Counted from the first letter of the stretch, positions 25,827 through 34,938 are shown. The stretch: 64,000 bases of DNA from Pseudodesulfovibrio sediminis (GCF_020886695.1 NZ_AP024485.1:2919001-2983000); one strand, 5' to 3'. Notes: generated by a model from the sequence alone, not told the origin. Numbers and translations: made by a program.

Positions 25827-25884
25827 AGTACCTCTGAATAAAAAAGTATTTAATTCTAAAAAATTTAGTATACGCTATTCTATC

Positions 25885-27186
25885 TTACATCAAGCTTGGC
25901 AGGAAGGTGATCAAAGCCGGAAACAGCATCATGATGGCCACGCAGATGACGTAGGAGACCATGAAATAGGTTACGCCCCTGAAGACGTCCGTCATGGGGA
26001 CGTCCTTGGCCATGGAGGCCACGATAAAGGTGTTGACTCCGACCGGCGGCGTGATGGCGCCCATGGTGGTGACGACCGTGATGAGCACGCCGAACCACAG
26101 GGGATCGTAGCCCATGGCCGTGACCACGGGGAAAAAGATCGGGATGGTCACCAGCAGGAGCGCGAGGGCGTCCATGACCATGCCGCCGATGACGTAGATC
26201 AGGCAGATGACCATGATGATGGCCAAGGGCGGCACGGGCAGCCCGGCGACCCAACCCGCGGCCTCGAAGGGGAGCCGGGTCACGGCCAGGAAGCGGCCGA
26301 ACAGGACCGCGCCCAGGACGATGACCATGATCATGCAGGAAATCTTGATGGAGTCATTGATCGCCATGGTGAATTTTTTCCAGCTCATCTTGCCCGAGAT
26401 GGTGGCGATGAGCAGGGCCAGCGCCGCACCTGCCGCGCCCGCTTCGGTGGGGGTGAACAGACCGAGGAACAATCCTCCCATGACCAGAAAAAAGAGAATG
26501 ACCATTTCAATGGAGCCGGGCAGGGACTTGAGCTTTTCGACCAGAGTGGTCCTGGGACCGGCCGGACCCCAGTCTGGGTTTTTCTTGCACAGATACCAGA
26601 TGGTCGCCAGGAAAAGGAGCGTCAGCAGGACGCCGGGAATCATGCCGCCCACGAAGAGTTTGGCAATGGACTGGCTGGTCTGCAATCCGATGATGATCAG
26701 GACCACTGATGGCGGAATGACCACGCCGAGGGTCGCTCCTGCGGCCACTGAACCAGTGGACAGGATCGGGTTGTACTTGAATTTCTTCATTTCCGGCAGG
26801 GCCACGGTGCTCATGGTGGCGGCGGTGGCCGAGTTGGAACCGCAGATGGCCGCGAATCCGGCGCAGGCCAGGACCGTGGTCATGGCGATGCCGCCTTTGA
26901 TCTGCCCCATCCAGGCGTAGGCCGACTTGTAGAGGCGTTCATTGACCCCGGAGTAGAAGCATATCTGGCCCATCAGAATGAACAGGGGGATGACGGTCAG
27001 GCCGTATTTGGAAAAGACATTCCACATCTCGGTGCCGAGCATGCCTGTGGCCGCGTTCCAGTTGAGGACGTAGGCGAACCCACCGAAGCCGATGATGCCC
27101 ATGGCAAATCCCACGGGGATGCGTAATAGAAATATCGAGACCAGCAGGAGAAGGGTGCCGACGATTCCGGCAGTGATCGGATCCAT
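25885..27186 (-). CDS. dctM: TRAP transporter large permease (DctM type)
   Basis: 433 residues, about 12 membrane segments. Typical stretches: IPVGFAMGIIGFGGFAYVLN, FVGGMIPGVLLTLLFLATIW, GAITPPVGVNTFIVASMAKDVP and the end LFPALITFLPSLM. It forms the ion-driven channel of a tripartite ATP-independent periplasmic transporter with the DctQ-type subunit and the DctP-type binding protein. The ATG overlaps the stop codon of dctQ (TAATG). Confidence 0.95.
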   Translation of the reverse strand: MDPITAGIVGTLLLLVSIFLLRIPVGFAMGIIGFGGFAYVLNWNAATGMLGTEMWNVFSKYGLTVIPLFILMGQICFYSGVNERLYKSAYAWMGQIKGGIAMTTVLACAGFAAICGSNSATAATMSTVALPEMKKFKYNPILSTGSVAAGATLGVVIPPSVVLIIIGLQTSQSIAKLFVGGMIPGVLLTLLFLATIWYLCKKNPDWGPAGPRTTLVEKLKSLPGSIEMVILFFLVMGGLFLGLFTPTEAGAAGAALALLIATISGKMSWKKFTMAINDSIKISCMIMVIVLGAVLFGRFLAVTRLPFEAAGWVAGLPVPPLAIIMVICLIYVIGGMVMDALALLLVTIPIFFPVVTAMGYDPLWFGVLITVVTTMGAITPPVGVNTFIVASMAKDVPMTDVFRGVTYFMVSYVICVAIMMLFPALITFLPSLM

Positions 27187-27674
27187 TACGCCACCTTCTC
27201 AGCGGTCAGTGTTTTAAGGGTATCCACCACCAGCACAAAGGCTAGGGCAAAGCACCCGAAAGCGGCGGCGAACACAAAGGGGTAGTACACGATCTGGAGC
27301 GTCTCCGAGACTTCGTTTGTGGTTACCAGAAAGCTCCCCCATTTCCATGTCTCCAGCCCGATCAGGGCGAAGAAGGCACAGGATGCCGCGCTGGTGGCGG
27401 CGTCGGCAAGTCGACGGATTGGTGCGGGAAAACGGGAGAGCAGCATGCCCACGGCGATATGCGCCTTTTTGCGTTGGGCAAACGCCAGTGAGAAGGCGGC
27501 GACCACCGCTCCCATGAATCCCATGAGTTCAAATGTGCCCTGTACCGGAACCCACACGGCCCGAAGTACCATGTTGGCACAGGCCAGCAGCATCATGGCC
27601 ACCAAAAAAACGCCGGCCAGGCCAGTGAGGATCTTGGCGAGGATGCCGGAGATCGTGTCCAGTATGTCTATCAT
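27186..27674 (-). CDS. dctQ: TRAP transporter small permease (DctQ type)
   Basis: 162 residues, four membrane segments (LTGLAGVFLVAMMLLACANM; GFMGAVVAAFSLAFAQRK; a third at about 95-118; FAAAFGCFALAFVLVV). The RKKAHIAVGMLL motif after the second segment is characteristic of the family. It partners DctM. The ribosome site is poor, and a strong terminator lies between dctP and this gene, so the permease should be made in smaller amounts than the binding protein. Confidence 0.92.
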   Translation of the reverse strand: MIDILDTISGILAKILTGLAGVFLVAMMLLACANMVLRAVWVPVQGTFELMGFMGAVVAAFSLAFAQRKKAHIAVGMLLSRFPAPIRRLADAATSAASCAFFALIGLETWKWGSFLVTTNEVSETLQIVYYPFVFAAAFGCFALAFVLVVDTLKTLTAEKVA

Positions 27675-27684
27675 GGGAGTCTCG

Positions 27685-27720
27685 AAAAAACGCCTCCGCC
27701 CGGGAAAGGCGGAGGCGTTT
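27685..27720 (-). terminator. Terminator/attenuator between dctP and dctQ
   Basis: 13-bp perfect stem (AAACGCCTCCGCC) with a 7-base loop, ending in T6 on the minus strand. It lies inside the operon between dctP and dctQ. Confidence 0.85.
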
Positions 27721-27731
27721 CAATGGTTGTG

Positions 27732-28742
27732 TTATTGAGCGGCTTCGTATTGAGTCTTGAGAGCGAGCATTTCGGCAAGAATGGCGTCGGCATCGAGACC
27801 GGCTTTGGTCGCTTCCGCCTTCCACGCCTTGATGCGCGGAGCTGTCTGCTTTTTGATTGTGGCGTGTTCGGCGGCGGTCAGCTCAAAGACTTCCACCTGG
27901 TATTTGTCCTTGGACCATGCCAGGGCTTCCTTGGTGTAGGCGTCCAGATACTTGCCGGTCCATTGGGCCTGTTCGCGGCCGAGGTCGTCGAGGACTTTTT
28001 GGGTTTCGGCCGGAAGGGAGTCCCACTTGGCCTTGTTCATGATGACGGCAAAGGGATACACCGGCAGGTTGGTGATGGTTTCGTACCGGCACTGTTCCGC
28101 AAAGTTCATGTCCTTGAGGACATCGAAGGAGGAAACCAGTCCCTTGACCACGCCTTTCTGCAGTGATTCGGGGGTCTGGGACATGGGCATGCCCACGCCG
28201 CGTGCGCCCAGGTTGTCGAGGATCTCCAGGATGGTGCCGGAGGCACGCAGTTCCAGCCCCTTGAGGTCGGCCAGTGTTTTCACCGGAGTCTTGCTCATGA
28301 CATGCGAAGGCGCCGAGGTGAACATGGTCAGGACCTTGACGTCCTTGAACTCCTCGGGCTGATATTTTTGGAACAGGTCCCACATGACCATGCTGGCCAC
28401 CTCGGTGGACGTGAAGGCCACGGGCAGGTTGACGACGGACATGAGCGGGAACACGCCGGGGTAGTAGGCAGTGGAGATACAGCCGATGTCTGCCTGTCCG
28501 GTCTGGACGCCGCGCAGCATGTTCTTGGCACCCAGCAGCGTGGAGCCGGGGAACGTCTGTACTGCGACCGCGCTGTCGGTCCGTTTTTCGACCTCGGTTT
28601 TCCAGTGTTCCATCTGGACGCACGGGAAGGTCGGAGCCGACGGGAAGTTGGCATACGTCAGGGTCGTACCGGCCATGGCTGTTGCAGCCAGCAATCCGGT
28701 CAGTACAATGCTGAAGGTCAGCAGGGTCATCAATTTTCGCAT
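27732..28742 (-). CDS. dctP: TRAP transporter substrate-binding protein (DctP type)
   Basis: 336 residues from ATG 28742 (a GTG three bases upstream is an alternative; AGGAG lies 5-8 bases before). Signal peptide (LTFSIVLTGLLAATAMAG). The mature protein has the DctP fold: YFPGSTL-like VQTFPGSTLLG, LADLKGLELRAS, and KYLDAYTKEALAW. The Arg in LELRASG is the usual carboxylate-binding residue, so the ligand is expected to be an organic acid; the exact ligand is unknown. First gene of the dctPQM operon. Confidence 0.93.
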   Translation of the reverse strand: MRKLMTLLTFSIVLTGLLAATAMAGTTLTYANFPSAPTFPCVQMEHWKTEVEKRTDSAVAVQTFPGSTLLGAKNMLRGVQTGQADIGCISTAYYPGVFPLMSVVNLPVAFTSTEVASMVMWDLFQKYQPEEFKDVKVLTMFTSAPSHVMSKTPVKTLADLKGLELRASGTILEILDNLGARGVGMPMSQTPESLQKGVVKGLVSSFDVLKDMNFAEQCRYETITNLPVYPFAVIMNKAKWDSLPAETQKVLDDLGREQAQWTGKYLDAYTKEALAWSKDKYQVEVFELTAAEHATIKKQTAPRIKAWKAEATKAGLDADAILAEMLALKTQYEAAQ

Positions 28743-28801
28743 CACGCTCTCTCCTTCATGAGTGCAGGTTGTCTCAGGCGGTCACTCTTTGTGTCCGGGT
28801 A

Positions 28802-30448
28802 TTACATATTGAGATCGTATGCCAGAACCACGGTCTTGCGGTTGCCGTAGCCGATACCCGCAAAGGTGTTGATCAGCACGACGAGCTGCTTATCACCGTC
28901 ATTATTCAGGTCGGCCAGGGCAATATCGACCACCTGTCCCTTGATGCGACGGGTCTTCCAGGCCAGGGTCAAGCCGACCTGGTCCCATGCCAGAGAGTGA
29001 ATCTCTCCCTGGGTGAAGTACTTGTAGCTTTCGAATATCTGAGCCGCGGCAGACAAGTCCTTGTTGACCAGCAGTTCGTATTTATCCGAGGTCAGGGGGG
29101 CTGTAATCATGTGGAAGGGGATATTGTAGGTGACTTTGCGTTCTTCCGTCACCCCACCACCCATGCCGGGCATGAGGTCGGCTATGACAATGGCCGTGCC
29201 CGAGCTGTTGTATGTCGCATCGGTCTCGTTCAGCCTTTCCATGGTCTGGTTGTACGTCACGAGCTTGTGTGAATCGTTGATGACAACATAGTTGTAGCCC
29301 AGCTCCTGAGGCATGTAGATCATGTTATACACGTTGCCAAAGGGCGGGGTGTGTATCTTTTGTCCGAGTTCAACGGTGTCGCCCTTGATGAAGGCTTCAT
29401 ACATTCTTTGATCAAAGAGATGGCGTGTGCCCTTTTTCTGGGCCACGAGTATGGGCATATAGGTCGGAGGGATCCGCAGAACACCGAGGAATTTATTGTA
29501 CTTCTTGACGATGTATTTGAATTTGCCCCCGTCAAAGGAAAGAATGCTGGAACGGGCTTGGCCGCGAGGGGCCTTGATGGCTTCCTGCTTTTCAATCTGG
29601 TACGCACCGATGACGAACTCGGGGAGCCCATCCCTGTTCAGGTCGGCTATTTCCAGGCGCATGTTGCTGGTGTTGGCCGGGAGTTCGAAGGTGGTCAGGT
29701 GCTGCAGCTGTCCCTCTTTAAAGCGATAGGCCGAGATGGCGGATTTCTGAAGGATGAAGACTTCGTTTTGTCCATCGGCATCGCCATCGGCAATGGCCAT
29801 GCTGTAGGAAGAGTAGCGAAGGCTCTGACTTCTCCACCGTCCGGTAGAGCTTGTACCGCCCTCATACCTGAACTGGGGATTGAGTGTTGCTGCGGCAGTG
29901 GCATCATTGCCTCCCTGAATGAACGGGGACGCTGTGGGACCTTGTTGAGCGACCGCTTCCGCTTTCTTGGTCTCTACCTGAGTGCCATATCCGGGGCGAT
30001 TAAAGATGTCTCCCTGAATGATCCTGCTCTGTTCATCCAGCCAGGGTACGATTTCATCGATATCCATCTCCCCTTTCTGAAGCCAGGAGTTGCCGTCCTT
30101 TGAAGTCACTTCCAGTTTCAGATGCGCTTTTCTGTTGAGGATGGCGATGTCGCCGTACACAAGGTGGTCCAGATTCAACGCCCTGAGGGAATTGAGGGCG
30201 TCGGCCTTGTTGGCAGGGAAGGTGACCTCGGACAGGTTTTGATGGGACTGTTCCACATGGCCTATCCATTCCAGCTTGCTGTTCAGGCTCGATTGAAAGG
30301 CTTTTGAATAATAGGAATATTTTTGTGGACCGTTATACTTGAACGGGAGAACCGCAAAACTTCGTGTACCTTGAGCCATGGCTGAAGCAGCCATGATCAG
30401 AACCGCCATAAAAACGGTTAAGGCAGTAAAAGTGTGTCGTTTTGCCAT
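28802..30448 (-). CDS. Secreted protein with VCBS/FG-GAP-like repeats
   Basis: 548 residues from ATG 30448 (GGAGGC four bases upstream). A signal peptide (LTVFMAVLIMAASAMAQ) is followed by a FlgO/CsgG-like N-terminal domain (RSFAVLPFKYNGPQKYSYYSK, then LDHLVYGDIAI). The C-terminal half carries several Ca-binding-like FG-GAP/VCBS signatures (AIADGDADGQNEVF, IADLNRDGLPEFVIG, ALADLNNDGDKQLVV), as in beta-propeller blades. Similar two-part proteins occur singly in Desulfovibrionaceae. Exported, probably periplasmic; role unknown. Confidence 0.8.
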   Translation of the reverse strand: MAKRHTFTALTVFMAVLIMAASAMAQGTRSFAVLPFKYNGPQKYSYYSKAFQSSLNSKLEWIGHVEQSHQNLSEVTFPANKADALNSLRALNLDHLVYGDIAILNRKAHLKLEVTSKDGNSWLQKGEMDIDEIVPWLDEQSRIIQGDIFNRPGYGTQVETKKAEAVAQQGPTASPFIQGGNDATAAATLNPQFRYEGGTSSTGRWRSQSLRYSSYSMAIADGDADGQNEVFILQKSAISAYRFKEGQLQHLTTFELPANTSNMRLEIADLNRDGLPEFVIGAYQIEKQEAIKAPRGQARSSILSFDGGKFKYIVKKYNKFLGVLRIPPTYMPILVAQKKGTRHLFDQRMYEAFIKGDTVELGQKIHTPPFGNVYNMIYMPQELGYNYVVINDSHKLVTYNQTMERLNETDATYNSSGTAIVIADLMPGMGGGVTEERKVTYNIPFHMITAPLTSDKYELLVNKDLSAAAQIFESYKYFTQGEIHSLAWDQVGLTLAWKTRRIKGQVVDIALADLNNDGDKQLVVLINTFAGIGYGNRKTVVLAYDLNM

Positions 30449-30661
30449 GTATGCCTCCAAAAAAGGGTGATGTCATTTCTATAAATAAAAGTATGATGCC
30501 GGACTCAGTGGCACGGCAGGTCCTTGTAACAGTTTCCTAGCCGGTATGCAAAGCCTCAAAGTGTTGATTAGCGGACAACAAGCCGGTATTGCTTCGTGTA
30601 CGCCGTAGCGCTGATCCTCGATGGTCGAGGGCGGTTGCCGGTTGAAGACCAGGGAGATTGT

Positions 30662-31945
30662 GTGACGCAATTTGGACGAACATTCAGGCTGATTTGCTCC
30701 GAAAAAACGACTGTGCTTGTGGAGGGACTCCTTGAAGCGCAGGGGTTTGCCTTTGAACCTGAGCCATTCTACGGTTTTGCCCGCAGGCTGACGCATGAGC
30801 CTTTCCCCCTTGGTGAAAGCCTCGCGGCTCGTTTTGGCCTCATTTACATCCAAGATCGTTCCTCCATGTTGCCGCCCTTGACGCTTGATCCCCCTAGAGG
30901 GGCCAGCGTTCTGGACATGTGTTCAGCGCCCGGGAGCAAGACCAGCCTGCTTTCGCGACTGGTGGGACGGGACGGGTTCGTGTTTGCTTCGGAGCTGTCA
31001 GCAGACAGGCTGAGTACGCTCCGGGCCAACTTGCGCCGCACCAGCTCTGCCAACGCCGTGACCGCCAAGGCCATGGCCCAGGATCTTCCGTTTCCCGAAG
31101 AGTCCTGGGATTACATCCAGCTTGACCCTCCATGCAGCGGTTGGGGGACCGTGGACAAGAACCCCAAGGTCATGGAGTTGTGGTCCAGCTCCAAGACCGC
31201 GCCTCTGGTCACCTTGCAAAAGACACTCCTGGAAAAGGCCGCCGGACTGCTCCGTTCTGGCGGGGAAGTGCTGTATTCGACCTGCACGACGAATATTGAG
31301 GAGAACGAAGAGCAGGTTGCCTGGGCGCTGGATGCGTTCAACCTAGAGCTGGTACCGCTTGTCGAGCCAAAAGGGTTTGTTTTTGGTGCCCCCATGCTTT
31401 CGGGGATGGATGGTGTCTTGCGCGTGTCCATCGACTCCGCAGGCCAGGGTTTTTTTCTGGCAAAATTTCGCAAGACAGGAGAACCGAGTGCAATTGACGG
31501 CCCGGGTGTGCAAAAAAGGGAGCTGCCGGGCAGGCGGTTGAACCTCGCAAAGATGACCGGCGGCGATCAGATAGACCTGACACGGCTCCCCCCGGGCGAG
31601 GCGTATGAGTTTGGAGGCAAGGTCTTTTTTCTGCACGAGAGGGCTCTGGATGGCATACCAGGGACAATCCGCTGGCAGGGGTTTCCCCTTGGCAAGGTGG
31701 CGGGCAAAGGAGAGCGGGAGAAATTCAAACCCGGTGTACAGGCCAGAGTTTTGCTGCCGGAAGACCCGGATGATGGACGCTTGGACACATTCAATGTCGA
31801 AGACACGTCGATTTTAGAGAAGCTTTTCACAGGGCAGAGTGTCAGTTTCAGGCAGGGAAAAGGGCCGGTTGGACTCTATTATAGAGGCTTGCCTCTGGGG
31901 TGGTTGTCCAGAAAAGGGAGTCGTCTTTTGTGGTCTGCCAAATAG
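30662..31945 (+). CDS. RsmB/RsmF-type RNA m5C methyltransferase
   Basis: About 427 residues. NOL1/NOP2/Sun family: SAM site LDMCSAPGSKTSLLS, motif IV LDPPCSGWG and motif VI LYSTCTTNIEENEEQV, both catalytic cysteines (PC and TC) present. The C-terminal 150 residues match the RsmF-like RNA-binding extension with a final PUA-type fold. Target is probably 16S rRNA cytosine, not provable here. GTG 30662 is chosen because AGGGAG lies 5 bases upstream; the longer frame (from 30596) lacks a site. Confidence 0.88.
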   Translation: MTQFGRTFRLICSEKTTVLVEGLLEAQGFAFEPEPFYGFARRLTHEPFPLGESLAARFGLIYIQDRSSMLPPLTLDPPRGASVLDMCSAPGSKTSLLSRLVGRDGFVFASELSADRLSTLRANLRRTSSANAVTAKAMAQDLPFPEESWDYIQLDPPCSGWGTVDKNPKVMELWSSSKTAPLVTLQKTLLEKAAGLLRSGGEVLYSTCTTNIEENEEQVAWALDAFNLELVPLVEPKGFVFGAPMLSGMDGVLRVSIDSAGQGFFLAKFRKTGEPSAIDGPGVQKRELPGRRLNLAKMTGGDQIDLTRLPPGEAYEFGGKVFFLHERALDGIPGTIRWQGFPLGKVAGKGEREKFKPGVQARVLLPEDPDDGRLDTFNVEDTSILEKLFTGQSVSFRQGKGPVGLYYRGLPLGWLSRKGSRLLWSAK

Positions 31946-31993
31946 TTTATGTATTTCAGCAGATTACGGGTATTAATTTTTTTTGAAAAATCG

Positions 31994-32022
31994 TTGACAA
32001 ACCAACGCGGTGTGGGCAGTAT
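31994..32022 (+). promoter_or_regulatory. Predicted promoter upstream of the tRNA genes
   Basis: TTGACA (31994-31999), 17 bases, CAGTAT (TATGCT with longer spacing is the alternative). Confidence 0.45.
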
Positions 32023-32086
32023 GCTCTTCGCTGAACGGAGGAGGGAGCTGGCGCCCCACCACTCGCAAGACCCTTGAAAAATAGGG

Positions 32087-32113
32087 TTGACAAGTGAAGG
32101 CAGTCAAGATAAA
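32087..32113 (+). promoter_or_regulatory. Second predicted promoter, near tRNA-Val
   Basis: TTGACA (32087-32092) with GATAAA after 15 bases, ending 15 bases before the tRNA 5' end. Confidence 0.4.
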
Positions 32114-32127
32114 CACTCCATTCCTAC

Positions 32128-32203
32128 GGGCGCTTAGCTCAGCTGGGAGAGCATCGCCCTTACAAGGCGAGGGTCACAGGTTCGAGCCCTGTAGCGCCCA
32201 CCA
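32128..32203 (+). tRNA. tRNA-Val (anticodon TAC)
   Basis: 76 bases with encoded CCA. Acceptor stem GGGCGCT/AGCGCCC, D-arm GCTCAGCTGGGAGAGC, anticodon loop CTTACAA (TAC), T-arm ACAGGTTCGAGCCCTGT. All stems pair. Confidence 0.97.
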
Positions 32204-32247
32204 ATTTGACATAGAGGGAACGCTTAACGCCCTTTATTATATAGTGC

Positions 32248-32335
<88 letters not shown>

Positions 32336-32338
<3 letters not shown>

Positions 32339-32367
32339 TCTTAAGCAGTTAGCTTAAGGTCCTTTTT
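32336..32367 (+). terminator. tRNA-Asp terminator overlapping the integrase 3' end
   Basis: 11-bp stem GGATCTTAAGC/GCTTAAGGTCC (one wobble) with a 5-base loop, then T5. The same DNA, read leftward, encodes the last seven or so residues and stop of the integrase. Confidence 0.85.
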
Positions 32368-33435
32368 CTTTTGCCAATCGTTTTCCAGTCTGGTGGGCCC
32401 GCTGGTGGGCCCGATGTTCAAGCCGCCTTCCAATATTTTCAGGTGGGGCCTGATCGGTTCCATGCCTCGGACGTACCTCTCGGTGGTCGCGAGTTTCTTG
32501 TGCCGCAGGATTTGCTGGATAGCGATCATGGGCACATTATTATTTGCAAGTATGGATGCTGTAAGGTGCCTAATGGCATGGCAACCAAAGGGCTTTACCC
32601 CTGCGCTCTCACAGAGCTTTTGGGGGAATCCTCGGTTCTCGGTATAAGGTTTGCCCTCACACCGCCCTGAGGACTGTGTGAAGACCCATTCATTGATGGC
32701 CTCTTGCCTATGAGCAAGCAGGGTGTTGAAGAGCTCGTCCGTCATGGGGAGCCATTCATATTCCATAGAGCCATCTTGTCTCTTCTTGGTTCCAAGCCGA
32801 AGACGCTTCCCGCCAAAGTCAACATCCTTCCATTGAAGTTTATAGAGCTCACCGCGCCTTGCTGCCGTATGCAGAAAGGTCATGAGCATGACTTTGTCTT
32901 GGCCTTCAGAATGATCAAGTACCTTTCTGAAGTCCTTTTCAGGTGGAACATATCGGTTTTGTCGTACCTCTGGAAAACGAGGAACTGCCAAGAATGGATT
33001 CACAGCAGGGAAGCCTTCAAGGAATTTGATTCCAAAGTTCCAAGCTGCAGCCATATTTTTCCGCTCTTTGTTAACAGAGTATCCGCTACGCTTTTTGAAG
33101 AGCTTCTGAAGGTGCTTCAATGCGTCCACTTTGCGGAATGTCTGAACATCTGCATCAGGCTGGACAGCCTTGAGAAGCCGTTTTAATGCACTTTTCTTTT
33201 CGCTGTAAGTCTTTGGGCTGTACCTGACTGAATGGTCCAGATAGAGCGTTGCCCACTCAAGAAAGGAGGTCGTGGGGATCGTCGGTTCTGGCGGTAGTGC
33301 CGCCTGATCCTTTCGTTCGATTTCCCATCTCTTCGCATCTTCTTTCTTGGTGAACTGTCGTCGTAGTTTCTTGCCGTCTATTTTGACTTGCGCCATCCAA
33401 ACGGTCTTCCCGTTCTTCTTTTGCTTGTAAGGCAT
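32341..33435 (-). CDS. int: Tyrosine recombinase / integrase
   Basis: 364 residues. N-terminal arm-binding domain (WMAQVKIDGKKLRRQFTKKE, residues about 10-35), SAM-like core-binding domain (about 60-150), and the catalytic domain with Arg in HTAARRGELYKLQW, the HxxR box in CHAIRHLTAS, LRHKKLATTERYV with the second His and the nucleophile Tyr. Reads toward the tRNA and stops 2 bases from the att repeat. AGGAGG lies 4 bases before ATG 33435. Its last codons form the tRNA terminator, and its 3' part contains the TGGTGGGCCC repeats. Expected to catalyse insertion at tRNA-Asp and, with the AlpA-like protein, excision. Confidence 0.95.
   Translation of the reverse strand: MPYKQKKNGKTVWMAQVKIDGKKLRRQFTKKEDAKRWEIERKDQAALPPEPTIPTTSFLEWATLYLDHSVRYSPKTYSEKKSALKRLLKAVQPDADVQTFRKVDALKHLQKLFKKRSGYSVNKERKNMAAAWNFGIKFLEGFPAVNPFLAVPRFPEVRQNRYVPPEKDFRKVLDHSEGQDKVMLMTFLHTAARRGELYKLQWKDVDFGGKRLRLGTKKRQDGSMEYEWLPMTDELFNTLLAHRQEAINEWVFTQSSGRCEGKPYTENRGFPQKLCESAGVKPFGCHAIRHLTASILANNNVPMIAIQQILRHKKLATTERYVRGMEPIRPHLKILEGGLNIGPTSGPTRLENDWQKKKDLKLTA
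32391..32412 (+). repeat. Candidate integrase arm sites, left end of element 1
   Basis: Two copies of TGGTGGGCCC with a 12-base period, 53-74 bases inside the left att repeat and within the int coding sequence. The same pair occurs near the right end (43129-43150) and near the right end of element 2 (54442-54463). Confidence 0.65.
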
Positions 33436-33604
33436 ACTGCCTCCTGATCGCTTCGCCTATGAGGTTTTCAAAGAACAGGACACGGCGGCCTAGCTTTACC
33501 CCACCGTATCTTGAAGGATGCCGCAATATGGTGGACTCGGCAACCTCGAAAAAAATTGCAGCGTCTTCTGAACTCATTTTCTTTCCAAGATTAGGGAGCG
33601 TCAT
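33257..33604 (-). CDS. AlpA/excisionase-like HTH protein
   Basis: 115 codons as an open frame. Residues about 8-55 (MSSEDAAIFFEVAESTILRH, then VKLGRRVLFFENLI) form a MerR/AlpA-type helix-turn-helix as used by excisionases and element regulators. Starts at ATG 33604 with GGAG 8 bases upstream, overlapping the end of rep by 14 bases. The C-terminal half overlaps the first 179 bases of int in another frame and is low in structure, so the functional part is probably only the first 60-65 residues. Expected to direct excision and control int. Confidence 0.6.
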   Translation of the reverse strand: MTLPNLGKKMSSEDAAIFFEVAESTILRHPSRYGGVKLGRRVLFFENLIGEAIRRQYALQAKEEREDRLDGASQNRRQETTTTVHQERRCEEMGNRTKGSGGTTARTDDPHDLLS

Positions 33605-34850
33605 CGTATAACTCCCATGTTAAATCATCTTGAATGGCAAGTGTTAGCTTGTCTGCTGGGAGCCCCAGTTCAAGTCGATCACAATTTTTAACTTGATAAT
33701 TGAGCTTTCCACGATGGTTTTTCGCCCGTTTGTTGTTCACCTTTTCAATAACTTTTTCATTGGTGATCTTGGTCAGTCTGACAGCTTTCCAGAAGACCTT
33801 TGAGAGGTGTTCCAAAGTATAGACATCAAAAAGGGAGGGGCGTCCAAAATCATCATCGGTGGCTGCTAGTGAGGTTGCTATGCCCAAAAGTTGATGGGAA
33901 AGTTGGAGTTGTGTCGTCCTGACTGCTTTGGCTCGTATGGCAGGAACGGGGTCACATGTGCCTTGAAATGAGTTTTGGACCATAGACCACCAAGGCAGTG
34001 TTTTCCGTTGAGTGTGGTGTTTGCCTGGATTTGATCTGAACTTGAGCCATTTCTTTGTGCAGTATCCCCATAGGGCATCCATAAACCCAATGCCATCAAC
34101 AAGGTCATCAATGCCTAATTCCTTGATGGCTTCTCGCATGATTTGGAATTCGACTCGTATGACCTTTTTGTTTTCTGGGACTTTATCAATGCGCCAAACC
34201 TTATGCATCCAAAGCTTTTTCGATATGGTTTGAATTTCGAGCTCTTTGTCATAAAGGCGAGCAGAAAGTTTGCCCTTTCCTATGGTTACACCGGTCAACA
34301 TATTGCTTTTGAAGTAGTGATTGATATTTCGAGAACGCGTAACAGTGTGATCAAATAATTCAACACCCCAATAGTGGCTGGGAATGAAGAGGTCCATACA
34401 GAGGTCAATTCTATTTGGCTTTATCTTCATGATATGCGCGCTCCACTCTTTGAGAGCTGCCAGACTCACATCAATTGAATTTGGAACTCCACGCCGCCAG
34501 AGCGTTTCAGAACGGATTTCCACAATTGCATTTGGTCTTGAATTTGGCCTGAGTTGATTTGAAAACCGAATCGAAAATTCGTTTCCTGAAATAATCCATT
34601 TATATCCAGCGCTTCCATTTGGGAGGACATTGAAAAGCAACCGGTCATCCATTTCTGGGATTTCGATGAAGATGGGTTGGGGCATTCCCGTTTTGCGGGC
34701 TTGATCTTGGAACATGTCCAAAACTTGGAAAAATAGGTCGTTGGGCCATACGAGATCTAGAGTGAAATAGAGTGAATCCACTCCAGAACATAGTACCTCC
34801 GGTTCCAAGGGAAGCCCCGTGTTCACCTTTGAAGGGGGGCTGATAGTCAT
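33591..34850 (-). CDS. Rep_trans-type rolling-circle replication initiator
   Basis: About 419 residues from ATG 34850 (439 if ATG 34910 is used, which lacks a ribosome site). The Rep_trans / plasmid replication initiation factor pattern is seen: RIDLCMDLFIPS, then ARLYDKELEI with a candidate catalytic Tyr, and KKVIRVEFQIMREAI. Such proteins nick a double-strand origin. A perfect 10-bp hairpin (34835-34858) surrounds the start codon. A 1-kb near-identical but broken copy lies in element 2. Presence of Rep suggests the excised circle replicates. Confidence 0.72.
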   Translation of the reverse strand: MTISPPSKVNTGLPLEPEVLCSGVDSLYFTLDLVWPNDLFFQVLDMFQDQARKTGMPQPIFIEIPEMDDRLLFNVLPNGSAGYKWIISGNEFSIRFSNQLRPNSRPNAIVEIRSETLWRRGVPNSIDVSLAALKEWSAHIMKIKPNRIDLCMDLFIPSHYWGVELFDHTVTRSRNINHYFKSNMLTGVTIGKGKLSARLYDKELEIQTISKKLWMHKVWRIDKVPENKKVIRVEFQIMREAIKELGIDDLVDGIGFMDALWGYCTKKWLKFRSNPGKHHTQRKTLPWWSMVQNSFQGTCDPVPAIRAKAVRTTQLQLSHQLLGIATSLAATDDDFGRPSLFDVYTLEHLSKVFWKAVRLTKITNEKVIEKVNNKRAKNHRGKLNYQVKNCDRLELGLPADKLTLAIQDDLTWELYDDAP

Positions 34851-34858
34851 CAGCCCCC
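34835..34858 (-). promoter_or_regulatory. Perfect hairpin over the rep start
   Basis: GGGGGCTGAT, loop of 4, ATCAGCCCCC. It includes the ATG at 34850 and the adjoining AGGGGG ribosome site. Conserved in the broken copy at 46201-46224. May hide the start from ribosomes or be the nick site of a replication origin. Confidence 0.5.
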
Positions 34859-34938
34859 TCTTAGGCTTGTCCTTGCTCCGTTGTTTCGTCTTCGTTTTTG
34901 GTTTTGTCATGTGGCAGGAATATGAAATCGGGCAAAAG

